From contig JAFTVH010000025.1 in NCBI GenBank assembly GCA_017465845.1, positions 1 to 44,298 on the forward strand: 44,298 nt of DNA, in the 5' to 3' direction. How positions within the stretch are numbered: the first letter of the stretch is position 1; every line of letters begins with the position of its first letter. The notes below the pieces were generated by a model. The model made no database searches and was not told where the DNA came from. It saw only the letters and a program-made list of their open reading frames with translations. This document shows positions 35,346 through 42,810 of this stretch, piece after piece. The position numbers were made by a program, and so were the translations under genes. Origin of the DNA: Lachnospiraceae bacterium. Its GTDB lineage: Bacteria; Bacillota; Clostridia; Lachnospirales; Lachnospiraceae.

Positions 35346-36128
35346 ATGAATGTTTTTATTTTGACGGATCTGGAAGGCATTAGCGGTATCAATGATATCA
35401 CATATATGGAGAGGGGGAGCGAAAAGTATGCTTTGGCGTGCCGATTCCTTTCCGAGAGCATAGACCTTGCGGTAAAAACCTGTTTTGACTGTGGTGCAGA
35501 ACATGTGTATTACCTGGATGGACACGGCGGTGGGGGAAATGTTTTGGAGCATTTGATCGATACCCGTGCCGTAAAATGTGATATTACAGGCTGGCAGCAG
35601 CTTCTTAGTGAAGGCAAAATTGACTGCCAGATTGAACTGGGGGCTCACGCCCGTGCAGGTACGGTACTTGGTTTCCTGGATCATACCACCAATTCCAGAA
35701 AATACTTTTGTCACAAGGTAAATGGTATGGAAATGAGTGAATTATCCATGCATGCTTTGGTTTGTTCCGCTTATGATGTGCCGATTGTTGCCTGTATAGG
35801 AGATGAAACAGCCTGCATACAGGCAAAGGAATATATTCCTGATATTTATACAGGAGCAGTAAAGAAAGCTTTGTGCAGAAATCAGGCAGTGGAATGTGAA
35901 AATGCAGACAAAATACTGACAGAAACTGTTAAAAATGCACTGGATAATTACAAAAATGTATCTCTCTATAAGGTAAAGGAGCCTGCGGAAATAGAGCTGA
36001 CTTTCTATCGTACTGACATGTGTGAGGAAGCTTATTCAGAGTGCGGCAAAGAGGTAGAGCGCATCGGAGCGCGTACGCTCAGAAGAAAAGTGGACAAAAT
36101 CACCAGATATGAGGAACTGAGATTTTAA
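35346..36128 (+). CDS. M55 family D-aminopeptidase-like protein (DppA type)
   Basis: A 260-aa zinc peptidase of family M55. TDLEGISG at the N-terminus gives the Asp and Glu ligands; YYLDGHGGGGN, GAHARAGT and CIGDETA supply the other conserved His and Glu residues, matching the Bacillus D-aminopeptidase DppA. That enzyme cleaves D-Ala dipeptides, as released from peptidoglycan. Its place between two glycoside hydrolases in a uronate operon is unusual and hints at a glycan substituted with an amino acid, or at a repurposed amidase. AAGGAG lies 10 bases before the chosen ATG. It has no signal peptide. Confidence 0.88.
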   Translation: MNVFILTDLEGISGINDITYMERGSEKYALACRFLSESIDLAVKTCFDCGAEHVYYLDGHGGGGNVLEHLIDTRAVKCDITGWQQLLSEGKIDCQIELGAHARAGTVLGFLDHTTNSRKYFCHKVNGMEMSELSMHALVCSAYDVPIVACIGDETACIQAKEYIPDIYTGAVKKALCRNQAVECENADKILTETVKNALDNYKNVSLYKVKEPAEIELTFYRTDMCEEAYSECGKEVERIGARTLRRKVDKITRYEELRF

Positions 36129-36164
36129 AGACAACATGACAGGAGTAAATGGAGGAAAAGGCAG

Positions 36165-37751
36165 ATGAAAGTATCAGATTTATCACTGAAAGAGAAAATA
36201 CTGCAGACAATAGTTGTTAGAGTGGATAAAGAGAATTTCATATCAGACCGGGTAGGAGCAGCATTTTTCTTTGGGGAAATTATTACAGAAGCAGACGAAA
36301 TGGGATTAGACCAGGCCAGAAGCACACTGGCACAATATATTGATAACGCCGGGATTCCTATTCTGATTACTTCTGACTTTGAAAACGGGTGCGGCAGTAT
36401 GCTCAAAGGTCTGACGCCTTTACCGTATCTTATGAGTCTTGGGGCAACAGACAGCGAAGAGATTGCATACAACTATGGTAAGGCAACAGCACTGGAAGCC
36501 CGCTCTGTAGGAGCAAACTGGACATTTTCTCCGGTATGTGATTTGAGCCTTAACAAGCGTAATCCTCTAGTCAATGTTCGTTCTATCGGAGATGATCCGG
36601 AGCATGCAGCAAGGCTTTTGAAGCAGGTGATACGCGGCATGCAGGAAAACGGTCTGGCAGCCTGTGCCAAGCATTTCCCGGGAGACGGACTGGATTATCG
36701 TGACCAGCATATTGTGACTACGAATAATGACTTAAGCTTTGAAGAATGGAAGAAATTATCAGGTAAGGTATTTCAGGAGCTGATTGATGACGGAGTATAT
36801 TCTATCATGGCAGGCCACATTACCCTTCCGGATTATCAAAAAGAAGTTTTTTCTAACGGTATGAAGCTTCCGGCAACCCTGTCCCATGAGCTGCTGACAA
36901 ATCTGTTAAAGAAGGAAATGGGTTTTGAAGGTGTCATCGTATCAGATGCGCTCAGTATGGGCGGCATTATGGGTTGGTATCCGACCAGACGAAGAGCACA
37001 TATAGAATGCTTTAAGGCAGGCTGCGATATGATGCTCTGGCCGAATAAGGATTACGTAAATGATATGATACAAGCTGTGGAAAACGGCTATATATCTATG
37101 GAGAGACTGGATGATGCAGTAAGCAGAATCCTGAACATGAAGGAAAAGCTTGGATTGTTTGAAAAGGATAATCATGCCGTCAAACTTGAGAAAGAGGATC
37201 TGGAGTTTATAAGAAAAGCACAGCAGGAAACAGCGGAGCACTCTGTCACATTGATACGCGATAAAGGTAATCTTTTCCCATTGTCTCCTGAGAAGTATCC
37301 AAAGATAGCAGTTGTGCCGATTACACATCATGAGCCGGCTTTTGCAGAGGCGGAGCTTCTGTGTGAAGAACTTCGTGAAAAAGGCTTCGAGGTAAACTAT
37401 TGCAAAGATGGACTGACAATAAGTACACATGGAGAAAAACTGGATGCACTGGAGAAGAATATCGATGCCCATGATTTAATAATCTATGCATTGTTCTCCA
37501 GACCGTTCAGACCGATAGGTTTTCTGGATTTCATGGGGCCGGAAGCTACCAAGGTTATGCATAGTTTGAAATATGGAACGGAGAAATCTGTTGTGGTATC
37601 CTTTGGTTCTCCTTATTTTGGCAATCAGTATTTTGAAAGAGCGGTTACCTATGTAAATGCTTACTCTATGCTTTCACCCAGTGTAAAGGCGTTTGTAAAA
37701 GCCGCTGTTGGAGAAATTGAATTTAGTGAGTATAGTCCCGTGAAGTTGTAA
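36165..37751 (+). CDS. Intracellular GH3 glycoside hydrolase with C-terminal domain
   Basis: A 528-aa GH3 enzyme without signal peptide. The N-terminal TIM barrel (about 1-340) has the KHFPGDG block (169-175), a D-x-H pair (Asp180, His182) of the type used as acid/base by GH3 N-acetylglucosaminidases, and the nucleophile Asp in VSDALSMGG (about 261). The C-terminal alpha/beta domain (about 360-520) is kept, unlike in NagZ. The D-x-H dyad points to a beta-N-acetylhexosaminidase or phosphorylase-type activity on imported oligosaccharides, beside uronate enzymes. AGGAGGAAAAGG precedes the ATG. The nearest paralogue is the anchored GH3 at 26098-27414. Confidence 0.88.
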   Translation: MKVSDLSLKEKILQTIVVRVDKENFISDRVGAAFFFGEIITEADEMGLDQARSTLAQYIDNAGIPILITSDFENGCGSMLKGLTPLPYLMSLGATDSEEIAYNYGKATALEARSVGANWTFSPVCDLSLNKRNPLVNVRSIGDDPEHAARLLKQVIRGMQENGLAACAKHFPGDGLDYRDQHIVTTNNDLSFEEWKKLSGKVFQELIDDGVYSIMAGHITLPDYQKEVFSNGMKLPATLSHELLTNLLKKEMGFEGVIVSDALSMGGIMGWYPTRRRAHIECFKAGCDMMLWPNKDYVNDMIQAVENGYISMERLDDAVSRILNMKEKLGLFEKDNHAVKLEKEDLEFIRKAQQETAEHSVTLIRDKGNLFPLSPEKYPKIAVVPITHHEPAFAEAELLCEELREKGFEVNYCKDGLTISTHGEKLDALEKNIDAHDLIIYALFSRPFRPIGFLDFMGPEATKVMHSLKYGTEKSVVVSFGSPYFGNQYFERAVTYVNAYSMLSPSVKAFVKAAVGEIEFSEYSPVKL

Positions 37752-37784
37752 TGCAAAATATGAATAGTAAAGGATGGAACTAAA

Positions 37785-38984
37785 ATGTACGATATTAAGC
37801 TTACCAATTATGTGCCGGAGCCAAAGCCGGCAACGACAGACCGAATTATAGCTGCGCATTATTATGCAGCATGGAAAAAAGGTTCTGCAGGTATACATAA
37901 TGGATTTGAGGATCTTCATGATTTTCCGGAGCGCACTCCGCTTATGGGATATTATGATGAAGAGAATCCTGCTGTATGTGACTGGGAAATTAAGTGGGCA
38001 GTGGAGCATGGAATAAATTGCTTTATTCATTGCTGGTACAGAAAACTGGATAATATGGGAAAACCGGTGACGGTAAATGATTTGCGTTGTGGTCACGGTC
38101 TGCACGAGGCGCTCTTTCATGCAAGATATCAAAAATATATGAAGTTTGCAATCATGTTCGAAAATTCACCTCGTTGGGGGACTACCGATGCAGAGGATGT
38201 TTTAGATCATCTTATGCCTTTCTGGACAGAAAACTACTTTAAGAGAGACAACTATCTGAAAATAGATAACAAACCGGTTTTGTTTATATATTTCCAAAAC
38301 CGCCTGTCCGAGGTGTTCCCAAATCCGGAGGATCAAAAAAAGATGTTTGACTCCTGTCGTGAATATGCCGTAAAGCAGGGATTTGATGGTATGATTTTCG
38401 GATTGTGTAATAGCAGCACGGAGCGGGAAATGTATGAAGAAAGCATTGCCAGAGGATACGACTTTAGATTCGGATATAGCTCCGGTTACCGTCCGGAAGC
38501 AGATTATCCGGCAGAGGAGGATGTGGTCAAAGGACAGAGTGACCGTTTTAAAGAATATCTGAAAAATGACCCGATGAGGCATATCGGAACAGCATCCTGT
38601 TTTAGAGACTCTACACCACGTTCTACTGAGCATTGGATCAATATGGGGTATCATTTCCACGAAGAAAAGAGATGGCACTTAAGCCCGGAGAACTATCGTT
38701 TGGTGCTTCGGAATATGAAAGCAACGGCAGACAAATTACCGGATGGTGCATGGGCAAAACGTATTTTCATGCTTGACAATTGGAACGAGTGGGATGAAGG
38801 ACATTATATTGCTCCGAATCATGAATTTGGATTTAAGTATCTGCAGGCTGTTCGGGAAGAATTTACAGAATGTGATAATCTGCCGGATTATCGAACACCT
38901 CAGGACCTGGGACTTGATGGCTATAATACAAGTTGGGAAGTTCCCAAGTTTAAGGAAATTTGCGAGAAGAAGTTTAACTTGTAG
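37785..38984 (+). CDS. WbsX/GH99-like domain protein
   Basis: A 399-aa soluble protein of the WbsX family (GH99-like TIM barrel). Signatures are the opening IIAAHYYAAWKKG, NCFIHCWYRK, KPVLFIYF and the C-terminal NWNEWDEGHYIAPN, the conserved WNEW-EG motif. WbsX domains are best known from O-antigen and capsule biosynthesis loci, where they were called glycosyltransferases, but the fold is related to endo-mannosidase family GH99. In this catabolic operon a hydrolytic role is more plausible; no activity is established. AAAGGATGG precedes the ATG. It is the last gene of the uxaC operon. Confidence 0.82.
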   Translation: MYDIKLTNYVPEPKPATTDRIIAAHYYAAWKKGSAGIHNGFEDLHDFPERTPLMGYYDEENPAVCDWEIKWAVEHGINCFIHCWYRKLDNMGKPVTVNDLRCGHGLHEALFHARYQKYMKFAIMFENSPRWGTTDAEDVLDHLMPFWTENYFKRDNYLKIDNKPVLFIYFQNRLSEVFPNPEDQKKMFDSCREYAVKQGFDGMIFGLCNSSTEREMYEESIARGYDFRFGYSSGYRPEADYPAEEDVVKGQSDRFKEYLKNDPMRHIGTASCFRDSTPRSTEHWINMGYHFHEEKRWHLSPENYRLVLRNMKATADKLPDGAWAKRIFMLDNWNEWDEGHYIAPNHEFGFKYLQAVREEFTECDNLPDYRTPQDLGLDGYNTSWEVPKFKEICEKKFNL

Positions 38985-39024
38985 GGTTAGAAGGTATGGT
39001 GAAAAAGCTGAAAACGCATTTGCA

Positions 39025-39100
39025 ATTTTTTGCAAAAAGGTTATTTTGACGAAGCGTGCAAAAAATCTTTCTTGTTGAGCTGTGAAATATGTGCTAATTT
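39025..39100 (+). promoter_or_regulatory. Regulon element copy C plus promoter of the cluster 2 transport operon
   Basis: The element spans 39025-39074. ATTTTTTGC (39025-39033) and GCAAAAAAT (39058-39066) are an exact inverted repeat with the same 33-bp centre distance as copies A and B. It ends in CTTG at the -35 TTGTTG (39072-39077). The -10 TAATTT (39095-39100), with an extended TGC, lies 17 bases on. Confidence 0.8.
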
Positions 39101-39146
39101 CACTATACAAAGTATTGTTAAATGTTCGAAAGGAGACGGACAGAGG

Positions 39147-40082
39147 ATGAACAAGAAAAAAATGAATACCAAAAAACAAGGTGCAACTCTGAAGTCACGT
39201 ATGTGGAAGAGTCGGTATTTTTATTTGATGCTATTGCCGGCAGTGGCTTATGTATTGATTTTTAATTATGCTCCTATGTATGGTTTGCAGATAGCATTTA
39301 AAAATTATAAGGTTTCTTTGGGTATGTGGAACAGTCCTTGGATTGGCTTTAGAAATTTTACGGATTTCTTTAACAGTTATTCCTTTCCGCAGTTAATGAA
39401 AAATACATTTATTCTTTCATTGTATCAGATACTGGTAGGGTTCCCTATACCGATTATTGTTGCACTTATTTTAAATGAATTAAAGGGTGGCTTTAAAAAG
39501 GCAACACAGACTATCCTGTATGCCCCGCACTTTATTTCTACCGTTGTATTAGTAGGTATTATTACTACTATGTTTTCCCCTTCTCAGGGTGTGGTGAATA
39601 CTCTGTTGGATGCTATAGGAATGGAACGCATCTATTTTATGGGAGAGGCAAAATATTTCAGACATATGTATGTATGGAGCGGTGTCTGGCAAGGTATGGG
39701 ATGGAGCGCTATTGTTTATCTGGCAGCACTTGCCGGTGTAGACCCGGCTCTTCATGAGGCTGCTGATATCGACGGAGCAACCAGGATGCAGAAAATCATA
39801 CATATCAACCTTCCGACGATTATGCCAACCATCATTATTATGTTAATACTTAGAATGGGCCAGATTGCAACGGTAGGTTATGAAAAAGTTTATTTGATGC
39901 AGAACGATTTGAATGTTTCCACGGCAGAAGTAATATCTACATATGTATATAAGAGGGGTCTCATTAATTTAAACTATAGCTTTTCTACGGCAATGGGTTT
40001 ATTCAATAATGTAATAAACGTAACTATGCTGTTAATTGCTAATAAGGTTTCTAAAAAAGTTAGTGGCTCCGGTCTTTTCTAA
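39147..40082 (+). CDS. ABC sugar transporter permease (LplB type), cluster 2
   Basis: A 311-aa inner-membrane permease with six helices after a basic N-terminus. YLMLLPAVAYVLIFNYAPMYG and the EAA loop HEAADIDGATRMQKIIHINLP identify an LplB-type CUT1 permease, paralogous to the cluster 1 protein at 17304. The start at 39147 is preferred, with AAAGGAG about 12 bases upstream; the frame is open further upstream but would run through element C and the promoter. It is the first gene of the transport unit and pairs with the next permease. Confidence 0.93.
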   Translation: MNKKKMNTKKQGATLKSRMWKSRYFYLMLLPAVAYVLIFNYAPMYGLQIAFKNYKVSLGMWNSPWIGFRNFTDFFNSYSFPQLMKNTFILSLYQILVGFPIPIIVALILNELKGGFKKATQTILYAPHFISTVVLVGIITTMFSPSQGVVNTLLDAIGMERIYFMGEAKYFRHMYVWSGVWQGMGWSAIVYLAALAGVDPALHEAADIDGATRMQKIIHINLPTIMPTIIIMLILRMGQIATVGYEKVYLMQNDLNVSTAEVISTYVYKRGLINLNYSFSTAMGLFNNVINVTMLLIANKVSKKVSGSGLF

Positions 40083-40104
40083 AAGGTATGAAAGGATGTA
40101 AAAA

Positions 40105-40980
40105 ATGAAGAAAAAGAAAATTACATTATTTGATATTATTGTACATATTATTTCCGGATTTTTGTTGCTGATTGTTTTGTATCCTTTAATTGTGGTTTTG
40201 TCCAGTTCTATTAGTGATCCTGCTTTAGTAGCTACAGGACAGGTTGTATTTCTTCCCAAGGGAATTAACTTTGAAGGGTATAAGGCGGTATTCAGTGATA
40301 AGGAAATCTTAATTGGTTATGCAAATACTATTTTTTATACGGTGTTTGGTACCCTCATTAACCTGTTTGTTACGGTTCCGGCAGGTTATGCACTAACCAA
40401 AAAAAATGTTCCGGGACGTAATTTTATCATGACTTTGTTTATGATTACGATGTATTTCCATGGTGGATTGATTCCGACGTTCCTTTTGGTCAATTCTCTG
40501 GGATTATATAACACTCGTTGGGTATTGTTGATTATGGGAGCATTCAGTACCTACAACTGTATTATCTGTCGTTCTTTCTTTGCTGCAATGCCGCAGGAAC
40601 TGGAGGAAGCAGCGGAGATTGACGGTTGTAATCCGTTAAGAACTTTTGTACAGATTGTACTTCCGCTTTCAAAGGCTTTAATGGGAGTTATGGTTTTGTA
40701 TTTTGGTGTAGCACATTGGAACTCCTATTTCAACGCCATGATTTATATCAAGGAAGATCATATGCAGCCACTCCAGGTATTTTTGAGAAGAATATTAATT
40801 TTGGCGCAGTCAGCCATGAATATGGAAGAGGGCGGTGAATTTGCTCAGGCAATGGCTGACAGAGAAGCTCTGATCCGTTATGCAGTTATCGTGGTATCTT
40901 CCTTACCGCTTCTGATAGTTTATCCGTTCCTGCAGAAGTATTTTGACAAGGGTGTTTTAATCGGTTCCGTGAAAGGTTGA
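40105..40980 (+). CDS. ABC sugar transporter permease (YtcP type), cluster 2
   Basis: A 291-aa inner-membrane permease. Helix 1 is IVHIISGFLLLIVLYPLIVVL. The EAA motif EEAAEIDGCNPLRTFVQIVLP is present, and the C-terminus FLQKYFDKGVLIGSVKG is the family hallmark. It forms the import channel with the product at 39147-40082. AAAGGATG precedes the ATG. As in cluster 1, there is no ATPase gene nearby, so energy probably comes from a shared ATPase encoded elsewhere. Confidence 0.93.
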   Translation: MKKKKITLFDIIVHIISGFLLLIVLYPLIVVLSSSISDPALVATGQVVFLPKGINFEGYKAVFSDKEILIGYANTIFYTVFGTLINLFVTVPAGYALTKKNVPGRNFIMTLFMITMYFHGGLIPTFLLVNSLGLYNTRWVLLIMGAFSTYNCIICRSFFAAMPQELEEAAEIDGCNPLRTFVQIVLPLSKALMGVMVLYFGVAHWNSYFNAMIYIKEDHMQPLQVFLRRILILAQSAMNMEEGGEFAQAMADREALIRYAVIVVSSLPLLIVYPFLQKYFDKGVLIGSVKG

Positions 40981-41059
40981 TTGGGGCAAGAGTTAAGCCC
41001 GTCTTTACGGCGGTTAACATTAAATTAAGGGCCACCAAAGTGGCAGAAAGGATGGTTTT

Positions 41060-42721
41060 ATGAAAAAGAAACTAGTATCAATTGTATTGGCAGCTTCTAT
41101 GATGCTGTCAGTATGTGCATGTGGCAATGATGCTGCAAATGCAAGCAGTACATCTGAATCACAGGTTGCTTCCGCATCTACTGAGGAGGTTACCGCTGAG
41201 ACATCCGTTGAGCCTGAGGTATATGTTCCGACATATCCAATCGTGGACGAGCCTATTACGATCAAGGGTCTTGTAGTCGGTCAGAACACAACCTTTATGG
41301 AAGACAGAATCGTATGGCAAAAGGTCAGCGAAGTTACCGGTATTACCATTGAATGGGAAGTAATCGACAAAGAAGCACTGGGTACCTATCTTGCCGGTGG
41401 TGACTGGCCTGATTTGTTCCACTATCAATTGGATGCAGCTACTGTAAATGATTATGGTATCACAGGTGGAAGATTTGTAAACTACATGGATTATCTGGAT
41501 ATTATGCCTAACCTGGCAAAAGCTTATGAGGATTATCCAATGGCATTAGCAGCTTCCACTCAGTTAAACGGTGAAGTGTATAACCTCTTTAAAGTAAACG
41601 GTGCGCTTGCAACAGCTGTTCAGTGCAGACCTCATGTAAGACTTGATGTTTTGGAAGGTGCAGGCATTACAGAACTTCCTAAGACTGTGGATGAATTCTA
41701 TGATCAGTTAGTAACCTTAAAGGCTCACTACGGTACGCCGAGCTTTATTCTCGGAACAGAATATGAAAGTGACTGGGCTCCAATGCTTTATGCAGCGTTC
41801 GGTACCTTGACACAGATGGATTTTGCGGATGATGGTACAGGAAAACTTGTATTTGCACGTACTGAAGAGCAGATGAAGCGTTATTATGAGTTCTTAAATA
41901 AGCTGTACGAAGAAGAACTGATGAACCGTGAGTGGTTAACACTGGATAACACTGCAAAGAATCAGCTGGCTCAGTCCGGAACCTATGCTTATATTACCAG
42001 AGCTGCTGCTCAGAAATTAGGCGAGGCAGATTTAAAGGATGGTAATTGGGATTACATTGGTACTTGTGCTCCTTTAACAAGTGAATACGACAGTACACAG
42101 GAAATTTTAGGTTATGTGGACTATGACTCTAAAGCCGGTATGTATATCAATGCAGAAAGTGAATATGTGGAAGAAATCTGCAAGATGCTTGATATTGCAT
42201 ATGCAACAGAAGAAGTGGTAGAAGGTACCGGTTTGTGTGGTCAGTCCTTCATGTATGGTATGGAAGGTGTTGATTGGGAAATCAATGCTGACGGCACATA
42301 TTCCCAGATGTTCCCTGATACCTATAAGTCCTTCTCCGAATATCAGCTTGGTGCTCTTATTTGGATCAACTTCGGTCGTGCGGATCAGTTCGGCAGTGCA
42401 GTTACCGCTACTCCCGGTAATGCACAGGCAAGAGCAAAGGGCTTTGTAGAAAACGTTCTTCCTTACCAGTCTGACATTGTTGTTAAGAAGTCTCTTCTGA
42501 AGTTTACAGAGGATGAGCAGTATGTGCTGGATAACAAGCTTGGTGAAATCGAATCTTACTACAAACAGATGGAAGCTGAATTTATTACCGGTGCATCTGA
42601 CATTGAGACTAAGTGGAATGAATATGTAGCTACAATCGAAAAAATGGGCGTTGCCGATGTATTGGCAGTATACCAGGCTGCATATGACAGATGGAATGCC
42701 GCAATGAGTGTTCTGGAATAA
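41060..42721 (+). CDS. Extracellular sugar-binding lipoprotein of the cluster 2 importer
   Basis: A 553-aa solute-binding protein. The lipoprotein signal runs MKKK, hydrophobic core, then LSVCACGN; the lipidated Cys is residue 19 or 21. A Ser/Ala/Glu/Thr-rich linker to about residue 50 precedes the mature domain, of the large oligosaccharide-binding type. It should deliver uronate-containing oligosaccharides to the two permeases. AAAGGATG precedes the ATG. A long terminator-like hairpin follows, so this and the permease genes can be expressed in excess over the GH88 gene. Confidence 0.93.
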   Translation: MKKKLVSIVLAASMMLSVCACGNDAANASSTSESQVASASTEEVTAETSVEPEVYVPTYPIVDEPITIKGLVVGQNTTFMEDRIVWQKVSEVTGITIEWEVIDKEALGTYLAGGDWPDLFHYQLDAATVNDYGITGGRFVNYMDYLDIMPNLAKAYEDYPMALAASTQLNGEVYNLFKVNGALATAVQCRPHVRLDVLEGAGITELPKTVDEFYDQLVTLKAHYGTPSFILGTEYESDWAPMLYAAFGTLTQMDFADDGTGKLVFARTEEQMKRYYEFLNKLYEEELMNREWLTLDNTAKNQLAQSGTYAYITRAAAQKLGEADLKDGNWDYIGTCAPLTSEYDSTQEILGYVDYDSKAGMYINAESEYVEEICKMLDIAYATEEVVEGTGLCGQSFMYGMEGVDWEINADGTYSQMFPDTYKSFSEYQLGALIWINFGRADQFGSAVTATPGNAQARAKGFVENVLPYQSDIVVKKSLLKFTEDEQYVLDNKLGEIESYYKQMEAEFITGASDIETKWNEYVATIEKMGVADVLAVYQAAYDRWNAAMSVLE

Positions 42722-42735
42722 AATAATTACAAGAG

Positions 42736-42794
42736 CCTGCAGATTACTGCTGTCAGAGTCAGTTGACTAAGCAGGTACTGCAGGTTTTTGTTTT
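42736..42794 (+). terminator. Terminator or attenuator between the cluster 2 binding-protein and GH88 genes
   Basis: CCTGCAG (42736-42742) pairs with CTGCAGG (42778-42784), with further inner pairs (GTCA/TGAC), followed by TTTTTGTTTT. It looks like a full rho-independent terminator, yet no promoter is visible between it and GH88. Confidence 0.8.
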
Positions 42795-42810
42795 CACTCG
42801 ACGAGGTGAC

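Noticed and set aside
39009-39024. A cre-like (CcpA) site, TGAAAACGCATTTGCA
   Set aside because: The left half fits, but the right half misses conserved bases, and no similar site lies before the other cluster 2 units.
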